Assembly: GCF_008370495.1 (NCBI RefSeq)
Contig: NZ_VTUX01000001.1
Coordinates: 806,001-870,000, forward strand
Direction of reading: 5' to 3'
Source: Pseudohalioglobus sediminis
GTDB taxonomy: Bacteria > Pseudomonadota > Gammaproteobacteria > Pseudomonadales > Halieaceae
DNA: 64,000 nt
A model generated the notes under the pieces. It ran no database searches. It saw only the letters and a list, made by a program, of their open reading frames with translations, and had not been told where the DNA came from. A program made the translations under genes and the position numbers. How positions within the stretch are numbered: the first letter of the stretch is position 1; each line of letters opens with the position of its first letter. Shown here one piece after another: positions 46,748-55,146 of this stretch.

Positions 46748-47635
46748 TCAGGTTCCCCATACTTTCTGTGCCGGTACCTCTTTTTCCAGCAGCACTTTCA
46801 TGGCCTCGCCGATCTCCGCCGGCGGCCACTCGGCATCGCGGTCCACGCCTTCCGTGGTGCGCCAGCCATCACAAATGCAGAGGCGACCGCCTTCGGCTTC
46901 GAATACGCGGCCCGTCACCTGCGCCGCCTCGGGGCTGGCCAGCCAGGCCAGCAAATTGGAAACGTTTTCCGGGGCAAAGCGATCGAAGCTGCCGTCCTCG
47001 GGTTTTTTCATGCGCTCGGCCATTTCAGGAACGGCGGTGGTCATGCCGGTGCGTGCAGATGGCGCCACCGCGTTGGCGGTGATGCCGTAGCGGGCCAGTT
47101 CCGCCGCCTGATTGAGGGTGAGCGCGGCAATGCCGGCCTTGGCGGCGGCGTAGTTGGACTGGCCGACAGAGCCCTGGAGGCCGGCACCGGATGTGGTGTT
47201 GATGATTCTCGCATCCACGGCCTTGCCTTCTTTGGACTGCCCTCGCCAGTAGTGCACCGCGTGGGAGCTGATGCAGAAGTGTCCTTTCAGGTGTACGGAC
47301 ATGATGGCGTCCCACTCGGCCTCGGTCATGGAGGCGAACATGCGGTCGCGATTGATACCGGCGTTGTTGAGCACGATGTGCAGGTCACCGAAGATGTCGA
47401 TGGCCTGCTTCACGGCGTTCAGGCTGTCGTCGTAGTGGGTGATGTCGGAGCTGTTCACAACGGCTTTGCCGCCGGCCGCGGTGATCTCGTCGACCACGGC
47501 CTGGGCGGCCTCGGTGTTGATATCGTTCACTACCACGGCACAGCCTTCGCTGGCGAACACGCGGGCATGGGCTGCGCCCAGGCCGCCGCCGGCGCCGGTG
47601 ATGATGGCTACTCTTCCTTCCAGGATTCCGCTCAT
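46748..47635 (-). CDS. SDR dehydrogenase, 17-beta-HSD type 4-like
   Basis: The 295-residue SDR has VAIITGAGGGLGAAHARVFA (Rossmann loop), VVNDINTE, NNAGINRDRMFASMTEAEW, NTTSGAGLQGSVGQSNYAAAKAG with the Ser/Tyr/Lys catalytic set, and a C-terminal extension with WRTTEGVDRDAEWPP. This resembles (3R)-hydroxyacyl-CoA dehydrogenases of the HSD17B4 type, such as Rv3548c in the mycobacterial KstR2 regulon. A beta-oxidation 3-hydroxyacyl-CoA dehydrogenase role for the HIP side chain fits the gene context; this is inference. Confidence 0.82.
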   Translation of the reverse strand: MSGILEGRVAIITGAGGGLGAAHARVFASEGCAVVVNDINTEAAQAVVDEITAAGGKAVVNSSDITHYDDSLNAVKQAIDIFGDLHIVLNNAGINRDRMFASMTEAEWDAIMSVHLKGHFCISSHAVHYWRGQSKEGKAVDARIINTTSGAGLQGSVGQSNYAAAKAGIAALTLNQAAELARYGITANAVAPSARTGMTTAVPEMAERMKKPEDGSFDRFAPENVSNLLAWLASPEAAQVTGRVFEAEGGRLCICDGWRTTEGVDRDAEWPPAEIGEAMKVLLEKEVPAQKVWGT

Positions 47636-47720
47636 TGTGTTTTCCCTTCTCTACTGAGTTGTTTGGTTCCAATCTCGCGACCCGCACAGTCGGCTCGCTG
47701 CAATTTTTTCGCCGGTCAGG

Positions 47721-47750
47721 AAGGCCGGCCCCCGAAAGGCCGGCCCCCGA
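47721..47750. repeat. 15-bp perfect tandem duplication
   Basis: AAGGCCGGCCCCCGA occurs twice in a row in the 302-base gap (47636-47937) between the SDR gene and fadA6. Confidence 0.9.
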
Positions 47751-47763
47751 ATTCTCCTTATCT

Positions 47764-47834
47764 CGTCATCCCCGCGCAGGCGGGGATCCAGGTGAGGTCG
47801 ATACTCAATGGATCCCCGCCTGCGCGGGGATGAC
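47764..47834. repeat. REP-like inverted repeat, 71 bp (copy 2)
   Basis: It has the same arms as copy 1: CATCCCCGCGCAGGCGGGGA at 47767-47786 and its inverse near 47812-47831, with an identical overall length of 71 bp. The central 20-odd bases differ between the copies, so the arms are the conserved unit. Confidence 0.87.
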
Positions 47835-47892
47835 AACTCCGGGGTGCGCGGGGATGACAACTCCGGGGTGCACCGGGTCGACAACTCGGAGA
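47821..47892. repeat. 24-bp tandem repeat, three units
   Basis: The unit TGCGCGGGGATGACAACTCC plus GGGG occurs perfectly at 47821-47844 and 47845-47868, and a diverged third unit follows at 47869-47892. It grew out of the right arm of the neighbouring inverted repeat. The rest of the gap to fadA6 holds no gene. Confidence 0.85.
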
Positions 47893-47937
47893 ATGTGCCG
47901 GAGCCAGATTACCTGCTGCGCGCGCATCACCAACCTA

Positions 47938-49089
47938 CTATCCCAGCCGCTCCAGAATGGTGACGTTGGCCTGGCCACCGCCTTCGCACATGGTCTGCAG
48001 GCCGTATTTACCGCCGCTGCGCTCCAGTTCATGCAACAGGGTGGTCATCAGCTTGGTGCCGGTGGCCCCCAGCGGATGGCCCAGCGCAATAGCGCCGCCG
48101 TTGACATTGGTACGGGCGTGGTCGTAGCCAGTTTCCTTCAACCAGGCCATGGGCACGGAGGCGAAGGCTTCGTTGATTTCCACCAGGTCGATATCGTTCA
48201 GCTTCATGCCGGCTTTTTGCAGCGCATACTCGGTGGCCGGTATCGGCGCGGTCAGCATCCATATGGGGTCTGCGGCGCGCACGCTCATGTGCGCGATGCG
48301 CGCCCTGGGTGTGAGGTCGTAGCGTTTCAGGGCCTCTTCCGAGACCACGAGCACGGCGGATGCGCCGTCGCAGGTCTGGCTGGATACGGCGGCGGTGACC
48401 TTGTCACAGCCGAACAGGTCGTCCAGTTCAGCCATCTTCTCCAGCGTGGTCTGGCGTGGCGTTTCGTCCATGGCCACGCCTTCGAGTGGCGCGATCTCAC
48501 GATTGAAACGCCCCTCTTCGATCGCCTTCAGAGCACGGTTATGGGATTCCAGGGAGAATACCTCGAGGTCTGTGCGACTGAAGCCCCAGTGGTCGGCAAT
48601 CATCTGCGCGGAGCGGAACTGGGTGGGAGGCGTCTTGCCGTAACGCTCAACCCAACCGGTGGAGCCGGTGAACGGGTCGCTGAAGCCCAGGGGTTCCGCG
48701 GCAGTCATGGCGGAAGAGATCGGGATCTGGGTCATGGTCTGCACACCGCCGGCGATCACCACGTCGTTCACGCCCGCCATCACTGCCTGGGCAGCGAAGT
48801 GCACGGCCTGCTGCGATGAGCCGCACTGGCGGTCGACAGTGGTGCCCGGCACTTCATCGGAGAGTCCCGCTACCAGCCAGCAGGTGCGGGCAATGTCACC
48901 GGCCAACGGGCCGATGGTGTCCACGCAACCAAAAATCACGTCGTCGTACTCGTTATCCGGAATCCCGTTGCGGTCCACCAGGGTCTTGATCACATGGGCA
49001 CCGAGATCGGCGCCGTGCACGTGCGCCAGGCCTCCCTTGCGACGTCCAGTGGGTGAGCGCACTGCATCGACAATATAAGCATCTGCCAT
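47938..49089 (-). CDS. fadA6: FadA6-like thiolase
   Basis: The 383-residue thiolase has [20 protein letters not shown] with the catalytic Cys, [28 protein letters not shown] and [20 protein letters not shown]. These correspond closely to my memory of Rv3556c (FadA6), including [19 protein letters not shown]. FadA6 thiolytically cleaves 6-methyl-3,7-dioxodecanedioyl-CoA, the product of IpdAB ring-C opening, to a shorter dicarboxylyl-CoA and acetyl-CoA. ATG 49089 follows a purine-rich site. Confidence 0.9.
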   Translation of the reverse strand: MADAYIVDAVRSPTGRRKGGLAHVHGADLGAHVIKTLVDRNGIPDNEYDDVIFGCVDTIGPLAGDIARTCWLVAGLSDEVPGTTVDRQCGSSQQAVHFAAQAVMAGVNDVVIAGGVQTMTQIPISSAMTAAEPLGFSDPFTGSTGWVERYGKTPPTQFRSAQMIADHWGFSRTDLEVFSLESHNRALKAIEEGRFNREIAPLEGVAMDETPRQTTLEKMAELDDLFGCDKVTAAVSSQTCDGASAVLVVSEEALKRYDLTPRARIAHMSVRAADPIWMLTAPIPATEYALQKAGMKLNDIDLVEINEAFASVPMAWLKETGYDHARTNVNGGAIALGHPLGATGTKLMTTLLHELERSGGKYGLQTMCEGGGQANVTILERLG

Positions 49090-49107
49090 AGTCTGTTTCC
49101 TTCCTGT

Positions 49108-50154
49108 TCAGGCAAAGGTGGCGCCAGCGCCCAGCGCCGCGCCCTCTGCGAAAATGTGTTCACCTACCCGGGTTTTGTGGAACCCGGCATCGCCCCAGCT
49201 GTTGGCCAGTGCCCAGGCTTTCTTCATGAAAATGTGTAGATCCACTTCCCAGGTGTATCCCATGGCGCCGTGCACCTGTATGCAATTCTTCGCGGCGAGA
49301 TTGGCCGCCTCGCAGGCCACGAGCTTGGCATGGGACACGGCCTGTGAAGCCACCGCCTCCGCACACGCCACACTGTAGGCGGCGCGATGCACTGGCGCCC
49401 TGGCGTACTCAAGCCGCACGGCGATGTTGGCCATGTGATGTTTTACCGCCTGGAAGGCACCGATGGCCTGGCCGAATTGCTGGCGCTCGCTGGTGTACTG
49501 CACGGACATATCTACCATGCGCTGCGCCAGTCCCAGTGCCTGCGCGGCACAGCCCAGGGCGCCACGATCCAGGGCTCTGGTGGCCAGCTCTGCGGCGCGC
49601 TCGCCGCTGGCGACCTCGGCAGCGTCGGCGGCGACGTCGACTGCAAACAGCCTGCGCGATGGATCGACCGATTCGTTGTGACGCAGCGCCACCTGATCGG
49701 GAGTTGCGGCCAGGATACGCTCGCCGCGCTGCAGCAACAGTAGATCGGCCACGTGGGCATCTTCGACCAGCAGGTTATGCTCGAGCCCGACAATCACTTT
49801 CGCCTCACCGGCGGCTATGCGTGGCAGCCATTGCGCAGCCAGTTCACCACCCAGTTCGCGCAGCAGTGGTACGGCCACCAGTGCCGTATGCACCAACGGT
49901 TCCGCCAGGGCCACGTATCCGCATTCCTGGGCCAGCAGGATGAAGTCCAGTTCACTCATACCAAGGCCGCCCAGCTCTTCCGGCACGGTCAGGCCGGTCA
50001 GGCCCAGTTCGGCCAGCTGCGCCCAGAGGGCGGCGTCACGCCCGCTTGCGGTTTCCCAACTCGCACGGATACGCTCGGGGGTAACCTCATTTACCAGGAA
50101 GTCACGAACGGAATCCTGAAACAGCAGTTGGTCTTCGCTAAAGGTAAAGTCCAT
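49108..50154 (-). CDS. Acyl-CoA dehydrogenase, small-subunit type (FadE32/33-like)
   Basis: The 348-residue product has MDFTFSEDQLLFQDSVRDFL, GLTGLTVPEELGGLGMSELD, YTSERQQFGQAIGAFQAVKH and CIQVHGAMGYTWEVDLHIFMK. The open frame continues upstream without similarity; ATG 50154 has GAGGTGA about ten bases upstream. It is paired with the larger dehydrogenase gene at 50315. A role in late C/D-ring dicarboxylate oxidation, as proposed for mycobacterial FadE31-33, is inferred. Confidence 0.82.
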   Translation of the reverse strand: MDFTFSEDQLLFQDSVRDFLVNEVTPERIRASWETASGRDAALWAQLAELGLTGLTVPEELGGLGMSELDFILLAQECGYVALAEPLVHTALVAVPLLRELGGELAAQWLPRIAAGEAKVIVGLEHNLLVEDAHVADLLLLQRGERILAATPDQVALRHNESVDPSRRLFAVDVAADAAEVASGERAAELATRALDRGALGCAAQALGLAQRMVDMSVQYTSERQQFGQAIGAFQAVKHHMANIAVRLEYARAPVHRAAYSVACAEAVASQAVSHAKLVACEAANLAAKNCIQVHGAMGYTWEVDLHIFMKKAWALANSWGDAGFHKTRVGEHIFAEGAALGAGATFA

Positions 50155-50182
50155 TTTTTTCAAGTCACCTCTTGGTCTTGAG

Positions 50183-50302
50183 TCGGTGAGGCCGGGATGA
50201 AGCTTTCGGCGCAGATTGAGGAAGCACCCCGCGCAGGGAGGGGACGTATAGGTCAATACGTGACCGACTGAGCAGGGAGCTGACGATGAGTTGCGCCGAA
50301 AG
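50183..50302. other. Structured intergenic element between two dehydrogenase genes
   Basis: A perfect 11-base inverted repeat, CTTTCGGCGCA at 50203-50213 and TGCGCCGAAAG at 50292-50302, encloses a smaller palindromic pair ACGTAT / ATACGT (50244-50249, 50256-50261). An outer GTCGGT / ACCGAC pair (50183-50188, 50263-50268) overlaps these, so alternative foldings are possible. No open frame with family similarity is present. It could be an RNA processing site, attenuator or small repeat element. Confidence 0.5.
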
Positions 50303-50314
50303 ATGCATTCTGGA

Positions 50315-51481
50315 TCACCGGCGCGGCATGCCGAGCATTCTTTCGGCGATGATGTTGCGCTGGACCTCGTTGGTCCCGGCGTAAATCGGCCCGGACTGGG
50401 CGAACAGCCAGCCGTCCAACCAGTTGCCAACACCGCTCGCGTCCGGCGCATGGGGCAGTAATTCCGCACGCGCGCCGAGAATACTCATCGCCGTGGCGTG
50501 CATATTCTGGTCCAGCTCGGACCAGAAGATCTTGTTGGTGGATGACTCGGCGCCGATCTTGCCACCCTTGTTCAGGCGACAGGCAGTCTGGTAGGTGCTG
50601 AGGCAATAGCTTTCCGCGTCCAGGTAGGCGCGCAACACCGCGTCGCGCACGGCTGGGTCCTGGTCTGCCGAGGACTGATTCGCCCGGTACAGCTCAACCA
50701 GGCGACGCGCGGTTTCCTGGAAACGCGCAGGGGAGCGCAGCATCAGGCCGCGCTCGAATCCCGCGGTGGCCATGGCCACGGCCCAACCCGCACCCTCGTC
50801 ACCGAGGCGGTTTTCCACCGCGACCTCGACGTTATCGAAAAATATTTCGGCAAAGCCCGGCAGGCCATCCAGTTGCGGAATCGGGCGCACGGTAATGCCC
50901 GGCGTATCCAGCGGCACCAGGATAAAGGTGAGGCCGCGGTGCCGCTCCGATTCCGGATCGGTGCGGAACATGCCGAAACACCAGTCTGCCCACACCGCGC
51001 GGGTGGACCAGGTTTTCTGGCCATTGATGATGTACTTGTCGCCTTCGAGCCTGGCGGTGGAACGAATCGCGGCCATATCAGAGCCCGCGTTCGGCTCCGA
51101 CCAGCCCTGTGACCAGACTTCCTCGCCGGTCGCCATTTTCGGCAGGATGCGCGCCTTCTGCTCTTCGGTACCGTACTCCATCAGCGTCGGACCGAGCAGG
51201 AAAATCCCGTTCTGGTTCACGCGCAGTGGCGCGCCTGCCTTGTAGTATTCCTCTTCAAATATGAGCCATTCGATCAGGTCACAACCGCGACCACCGAGTT
51301 CCTCCGGCCAGGTCACCATGCCCCAGCGGCCCGCGTTGAGCCTCGCTTCCCATTCACGGTGCGCCTGGAAACCCGCTTCGGTATCGAAAGTTTGCAGTGG
51401 CTCTGCGGGCACGTTGTCTGCCAGCCAACTGCGCACTTCTTCGCGGAAGGCTTTCTGTTTGTCAGTGTATGTCAGTTCCAT
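50315..51481 (-). CDS. Acyl-CoA dehydrogenase, large-subunit type (FadE31-like)
   Basis: The 388-residue flavoprotein has MVTWPEELGGRGCDLIEWLI, WSQGWSEPNAGSDMAAIRST, INGQKTWSTRAVWADWCFGM and IYAGTNEVQRNIIAERMLGM, where Ala replaces the catalytic Glu of YEGT. It most resembles the steroid-catabolic FadE31 class and is probably the flavin-binding partner of the smaller dehydrogenase downstream. ATG 51481 is followed by a typical dehydrogenase N-terminus. Confidence 0.83.
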   Translation of the reverse strand: MELTYTDKQKAFREEVRSWLADNVPAEPLQTFDTEAGFQAHREWEARLNAGRWGMVTWPEELGGRGCDLIEWLIFEEEYYKAGAPLRVNQNGIFLLGPTLMEYGTEEQKARILPKMATGEEVWSQGWSEPNAGSDMAAIRSTARLEGDKYIINGQKTWSTRAVWADWCFGMFRTDPESERHRGLTFILVPLDTPGITVRPIPQLDGLPGFAEIFFDNVEVAVENRLGDEGAGWAVAMATAGFERGLMLRSPARFQETARRLVELYRANQSSADQDPAVRDAVLRAYLDAESYCLSTYQTACRLNKGGKIGAESSTNKIFWSELDQNMHATAMSILGARAELLPHAPDASGVGNWLDGWLFAQSGPIYAGTNEVQRNIIAERMLGMPRR

Positions 51482-51516
51482 GCTTGTTCAGCCCTTGCTT
51501 GCCGGCCCTTTCGCTG

Positions 51517-51552
51517 TCGTGCCCACGCAGGCGGGGTCCGGGAACCCGCGTG
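51517..51552. repeat. Degenerate REP-like arm (copy 3)
   Basis: TCGTGCCCACGCAGGCGGGG at 51517-51536 followed by a short inverse is a decayed version of the arms at 46559 and 47764. It sits in the 110-base gap between echA20 and the FadE31-like gene. Confidence 0.55.
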
Positions 51553-51591
51553 GTAATCTGGCTGGCGCACTAACGCCCCTGCAGCCGCACC

Positions 51592-52347
51592 TCAATCGAA
51601 CCTGGCGTCACGCTTCTGCACGAAAGCATCGCGCGACTCCTGGGAATCACCCATGGTGTAGGCCTCGAGGGTGAAACCCTGCTCCCAGCGGTACTTGTCT
51701 TCGAGATTGCCATCCTCGATGCCGGTCAGTGCCTCCTTGGCCAGCCGCACCATCGCCGGAGACTTCTCGGCAATCCTCGCGGCGATATCCCGCGCCGCGG
51801 GCAGCAATTGCTCTCGCGGAACCACACGCTCTACCGCACCGAGGCGATAGGCTTCCTCTGCGTCGATGAATTCACCGGTGAAATACATGTAGCGCACTTT
51901 CTGCACCGGGAACATCCGCTGCAGGTGGGCACCGCCACCCATCGCGCCGCGATCGATTTCCGGCACCCCGAAGCGCGCGCAATCAGAGCAGATAATGATG
52001 TCGGCAGCGCCGGCCATGCCAATGCCGCCGCCGAGGACAAAACTGTGCAGGGCCACGATCACCGGTTTGGGATTGCGATGGATAGCGCGAAAGGTCTCGT
52101 AGTTACCCTTGTTGACGTCCACGATCTTGCTGCCGTCTGCGGCCAGCTCCTTGATGTCAACGCCGGCGCAAAACCCTTTGCCGGCAGCGCCAATGATGAT
52201 CACCCGCACCTCGTCATTTTCACCCAGGGCATCGATTTCATCAGCGATGGCAAACCAGCCTGCGCTGTCGAACGCATTGACCGGCGGGTGATCCAGGATC
52301 ATCTCGGCGATGCCGTCGGCAATGGTCGTTACAAATGGTTTGGACAT
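51592..52347 (-). CDS. echA20: EchA20-like ring-opening hydrolase
   Basis: The 251-residue crotonase-fold protein has DHPPVNAFDSAGWFAIADEI, GKGFCAGVDIKEL, SFVLGGGIGMAGAADIIICS, FGVPEIDRGAMGGGAHLQRM and YRWEQGFTLEAYTMGDSQES. These match my memory of Rv3550 (EchA20), which hydrolyses the bicyclic dione-CoA (HIEC-CoA) and opens ring D to give COCHEA-CoA. It lies directly downstream of ipdABC, which act on the neighbouring steps. Confidence 0.9.
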   Translation of the reverse strand: MSKPFVTTIADGIAEMILDHPPVNAFDSAGWFAIADEIDALGENDEVRVIIIGAAGKGFCAGVDIKELAADGSKIVDVNKGNYETFRAIHRNPKPVIVALHSFVLGGGIGMAGAADIIICSDCARFGVPEIDRGAMGGGAHLQRMFPVQKVRYMYFTGEFIDAEEAYRLGAVERVVPREQLLPAARDIAARIAEKSPAMVRLAKEALTGIEDGNLEDKYRWEQGFTLEAYTMGDSQESRDAFVQKRDARFD

Positions 52348-52369
52348 AACTTTTTCCCGTTTATTCAGC

Positions 52370-53434
52370 TTAACCGGCGCGCTGCGCCAGCACGGCCAGG
52401 CGCGTCTCGGCCTCGGCCACTATGGAGGTTATGAGATCTTCACAACTCAGCAGCTCATCGATCACGCCGGCCACCTGCCCGGAGGGCAATACGCCATTGG
52501 CGGGCTGCCCCTCGACCATCGCCTTCTGGATGATCATGGGCGCGTTGGCAGACATAATCGCCTGTGCTGTGGAGATATCGTCGTCCTTGTGCATCTTCCA
52601 GGCGGACTGCAACAGGCTGAGCACTGTCGCCCCGGTGTGCTTGCGAAATGCCATGCCATTGCGCATGGCGATCATCAGCTTTTTCAATGGCCCGGCTTTT
52701 TCCAGTTCCGAGAGCAGTTCATTCATGATCATGCGCTGGGGCAGGCCGTCCATTGCCTTCGATACGATGATCTCGCCGGGATTCTTGCAGTCCACGTAAC
52801 GCTGCAGGGTTTGCCTTGGCACCGGGCTCTCCTCGGTCATCAGGAAGCGCGTGCCCATGGCGATGCCATCGGCACCCCAGGCCATGGCGGCAACCAGGCC
52901 GCGGCCATCCTTGAAACCGCCTGCCGCTACTACCGGCACCTTGTCGCCAACCGCATCAATCACCTGGGGTATCAACAGCGTGGTGGGCACTGAGCCGGTA
53001 TGACCGCCACCTTCGCCACCCTGCACCGTAACCACGTCCGCACCCAGTTCCACGGCCTTGATGGCGTGCTTGGGCAGGCCCACCGTGGGCATGCAGACCA
53101 CGCCAGCTTCCTTCAGGCGGGCGATGAATTCCGGCCCCGGCGAACGCGAATAACTGACCGCCCTGACCCCGTGCCGGATAACCAGGTCAACGATATCGGC
53201 GGCGTTGGGCTGGTACATGTGAAAGTTCACCCCGAACGGCCGGTCGGTGAGTTCCTTCACCCGCAGGATGTCGCGCTCGATTTCGTCCGCCGGTATGGTG
53301 GCGCCGGCGAGGAAACCGAAGCCGCCGGCATTACAGCTTCCGGCTACCAGATTCGGGTCGGCAACCCAGCCCATGGCGGTCTGCACGATCGGGTAGCGGC
53401 AGCCGAGAAGCTCTGTCAGTCGCGTTGCTAGCAT
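52370..53434 (-). CDS. ipdC: IpdC-like flavin dehydrogenase (nitronate monooxygenase family)
   Basis: The 354-residue TIM-barrel flavoprotein starts LATRLTELLGCRYPIVQTAMGWVADPNLV and has PFGVNFHMYQP, VQGGEGGGHTGSVPTTLLIPQ, VVAAGGFKDGRG and GADGIAMGTRFLMTEES, the FMN-site blocks of the 2-nitropropane dioxygenase family. It closely resembles Rv3553 (IpdC), which introduces a double bond into 5-hydroxy-HIC-CoA. General annotation pipelines would call it nitronate monooxygenase; the neighbours support the steroid role. Confidence 0.9.
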   Translation of the reverse strand: MLATRLTELLGCRYPIVQTAMGWVADPNLVAGSCNAGGFGFLAGATIPADEIERDILRVKELTDRPFGVNFHMYQPNAADIVDLVIRHGVRAVSYSRSPGPEFIARLKEAGVVCMPTVGLPKHAIKAVELGADVVTVQGGEGGGHTGSVPTTLLIPQVIDAVGDKVPVVAAGGFKDGRGLVAAMAWGADGIAMGTRFLMTEESPVPRQTLQRYVDCKNPGEIIVSKAMDGLPQRMIMNELLSELEKAGPLKKLMIAMRNGMAFRKHTGATVLSLLQSAWKMHKDDDISTAQAIMSANAPMIIQKAMVEGQPANGVLPSGQVAGVIDELLSCEDLITSIVAEAETRLAVLAQRAG

Positions 53435-53441
53435 GGTTTAG

Positions 53442-54242
53442 TTACCTGGGGTTGCCGGGGGGATTGTCCTTGATCTGGTAGGCGCGCTGGTTATGCGGGT
53501 CCAGCGCCGCGATCAGGTCCAGTTGCGCCTGCGTGGGTGCCTGCGTGGTCGGCACATCGCCCTCGATATACACCGGGTAAGCAGTGTTTTCCTGCACCTG
53601 CTCTGCGCTGACCCCGGGGTGCAGCGACAGCAGGCGGATCTGGTGGTCGGGACCACCGAAATCCATCACGCAGAGGTTGGTTATCACCAGGCGGATGTCG
53701 ATGTCATCGAGGCTGTGCCCCCTCGGCAAACGTTCGGGGTTGTAGCCTACAGAGGAGACAAAATCGCACTCTCCGTCCATGAACACGCGGGTGTTGTGGG
53801 AGGGCACAAAAAAGCTGTTGGGGTGCGAGATGGAATTCCCGGGGAACCCGCGTGCGCCCAGCATCATCACCTTGGGCGCCGCGTAGGTTCCGCCCAGCGC
53901 TGAGGTATTGGTCTGCCCGTATTTATCGATCTGGGTCGGGCCCAGCATGGCGTGGCGGCGGCCGCTCCAGACATTGTCGAAGATACGGGAAAAACCCATC
54001 CAGCTTTCATTGGCCTGCTGGAAGCCCGCATCGCGTTTGCCCAGCGGATTGGGCTCGCTGAGCATCCAGGCCTCGGAATCGGTCATCATCAGGTCGGGAT
54101 TGGTGGTTTTCATGGCCAGGCTCGCCGCCAGGCGGGGTATTACGCCGATGCCTGTGGCAAGCACTTCACCGTCGTTCTCAAAGGCCTTGCTCGCCGCAAC
54201 GATGCACAGTTCGGCGAGGGTGTAATCAGTAGCTGCTGTCAT
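53442..54242 (-). CDS. ipdB: IpdB-like COCHEA-CoA hydrolase, beta subunit
   Basis: The 266-residue product has the class I CoA-transferase fold: LATGIGVIPRLAASLAMKTT, LMMTDSEAWML, RRHAMLGPTQIDKYGQTNTS, GARGFPGNSISHPNSFFVPS and FGGPDHQIRLLSLHPGVSAEQV. This corresponds to Rv3552 (IpdB). With IpdA it hydrolyses ring C of COCHEA-CoA rather than transferring CoA. The ipdA-ipdB gap is 15 bases. Confidence 0.92.
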   Translation of the reverse strand: MTAATDYTLAELCIVAASKAFENDGEVLATGIGVIPRLAASLAMKTTNPDLMMTDSEAWMLSEPNPLGKRDAGFQQANESWMGFSRIFDNVWSGRRHAMLGPTQIDKYGQTNTSALGGTYAAPKVMMLGARGFPGNSISHPNSFFVPSHNTRVFMDGECDFVSSVGYNPERLPRGHSLDDIDIRLVITNLCVMDFGGPDHQIRLLSLHPGVSAEQVQENTAYPVYIEGDVPTTQAPTQAQLDLIAALDPHNQRAYQIKDNPPGNPR

Positions 54243-54257
54243 TTGCTTGTTCCTCGC

Positions 54258-55133
54258 TCAATAGGTGGGCAGTTCAATTGCACGGATGGCGTCGAGGCCG
54301 CCGACCCTGTCCTGGTACTCGGCTTCCGAATCGCCCAGGTACTGCTCCAGGTAGCCCTGGAAGCCGCTCTCTTCCTTCGCGGATGCCGCGTAGGCCTTGA
54401 AATGCGGCACATCGAAGCCGTACAGCGGCGAGCACGAACTGGGGTGGGCGCCGCCGGGGATGGGTACCACACCGGTGGTCTGGCTGCGCTCCCAGTGCAC
54501 CATGCGCGCCTCGGCCGGATCGTGGAAGTAGCTGGTCTCCACCAACTCGTCACAGGACACGTAGGTTTCGCGCGCAGCGCGTGCAAACCAGTCATCCATG
54601 TAATGATCGGGGCCGGCAATCTGGCACACGCCACGGGCATCGGCGCGGTCGACATGGATCAGCGAGGCATCGAGCTGCAGCGCCGGCATCGCCACCCACT
54701 CCTTGTCGTCGTAGGGGCTGTCGATAACCTTGATATCGGGGTTCTGATTGATGATGTCAGTACCCAGGCCCACCTCGGTGGGTATGAAGGGCAAGCCCCA
54801 GGCCGCGGCGCGCAAACCCAGCAGCATCATGCCCTCGTCTATCTCCATCACTTCGATAGCGCCGGACTGCCGTGCCTGGCGGAAGTAGGGCTCCAGCGGG
54901 ATAAAATCCAGGGAAACAAAGGCAAACACCACCTTCTTTACCTTGCCGGCCGCGCACAGCATACCCACGTCGGCGCCACCGTAGGCAACGATGGTGAGGT
55001 CCTTGAGGTCGGAGCGCAGTATCGCGCGCACCAGGGCCATGGGCTTGCGCCTGGGGCCCCAGCCGCCGATGCCGATGGTCATACCGTCTTCCAGGCGGGC
55101 AACGACCTGCTCTGCCGTCATTTGCTTGTTCAT
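54258..55133 (-). CDS. ipdA: IpdA-like COCHEA-CoA hydrolase, alpha subunit
   Basis: The 291-residue product has LEDGMTIGIGGWGPRRKPMA, VRAILRSDLKDLTIVAYGGA, CAAGKVKKVVFAFVSLD and FIPTEVGLGTDI. The GIGGWGxRRKPMAxVRAILRSD block is diagnostic for IpdA (Rv3551) versus ordinary CoA-transferases. It forms the heterodimeric ring-C-opening hydrolase with IpdB. ATG 55133 lies 13 bases after the second AsnC-type regulator. Confidence 0.93.
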   Translation of the reverse strand: MNKQMTAEQVVARLEDGMTIGIGGWGPRRKPMALVRAILRSDLKDLTIVAYGGADVGMLCAAGKVKKVVFAFVSLDFIPLEPYFRQARQSGAIEVMEIDEGMMLLGLRAAAWGLPFIPTEVGLGTDIINQNPDIKVIDSPYDDKEWVAMPALQLDASLIHVDRADARGVCQIAGPDHYMDDWFARAARETYVSCDELVETSYFHDPAEARMVHWERSQTTGVVPIPGGAHPSSCSPLYGFDVPHFKAYAASAKEESGFQGYLEQYLGDSEAEYQDRVGGLDAIRAIELPTY

Positions 55134-55146
55134 CTGCCGTTCCTTG

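Noticed and set aside
47721-47892. Possible CRISPR array in the repeat-rich gap
   Set aside because: The units are directly adjacent with no unique spacers, few copies and no cas genes; they are short tandem duplications.
46715-48819. Long plus-strand open frames (over 370 codons) across the SDR and fadA6 genes
   Set aside because: They run antisense to genes with complete family motifs, have no recognisable domains, and arise from the high-GC codon pattern. The same holds for long plus-strand frames over bamA, dxr, fadD3 and fabV.
52370-53434. Nitronate monooxygenase as the function
   Set aside because: The fold is the same, but the N-terminus, FMN-site wording and position between echA20 and ipdB match IpdC of steroid degradation.
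53442-55133. Ordinary 3-oxoacid CoA-transferase (alpha and beta subunits)
   Set aside because: The diagnostic GIGGWGPRRKPMA and GxRGFPGN regions and the neighbours point to the IpdAB ring-opening hydrolase.
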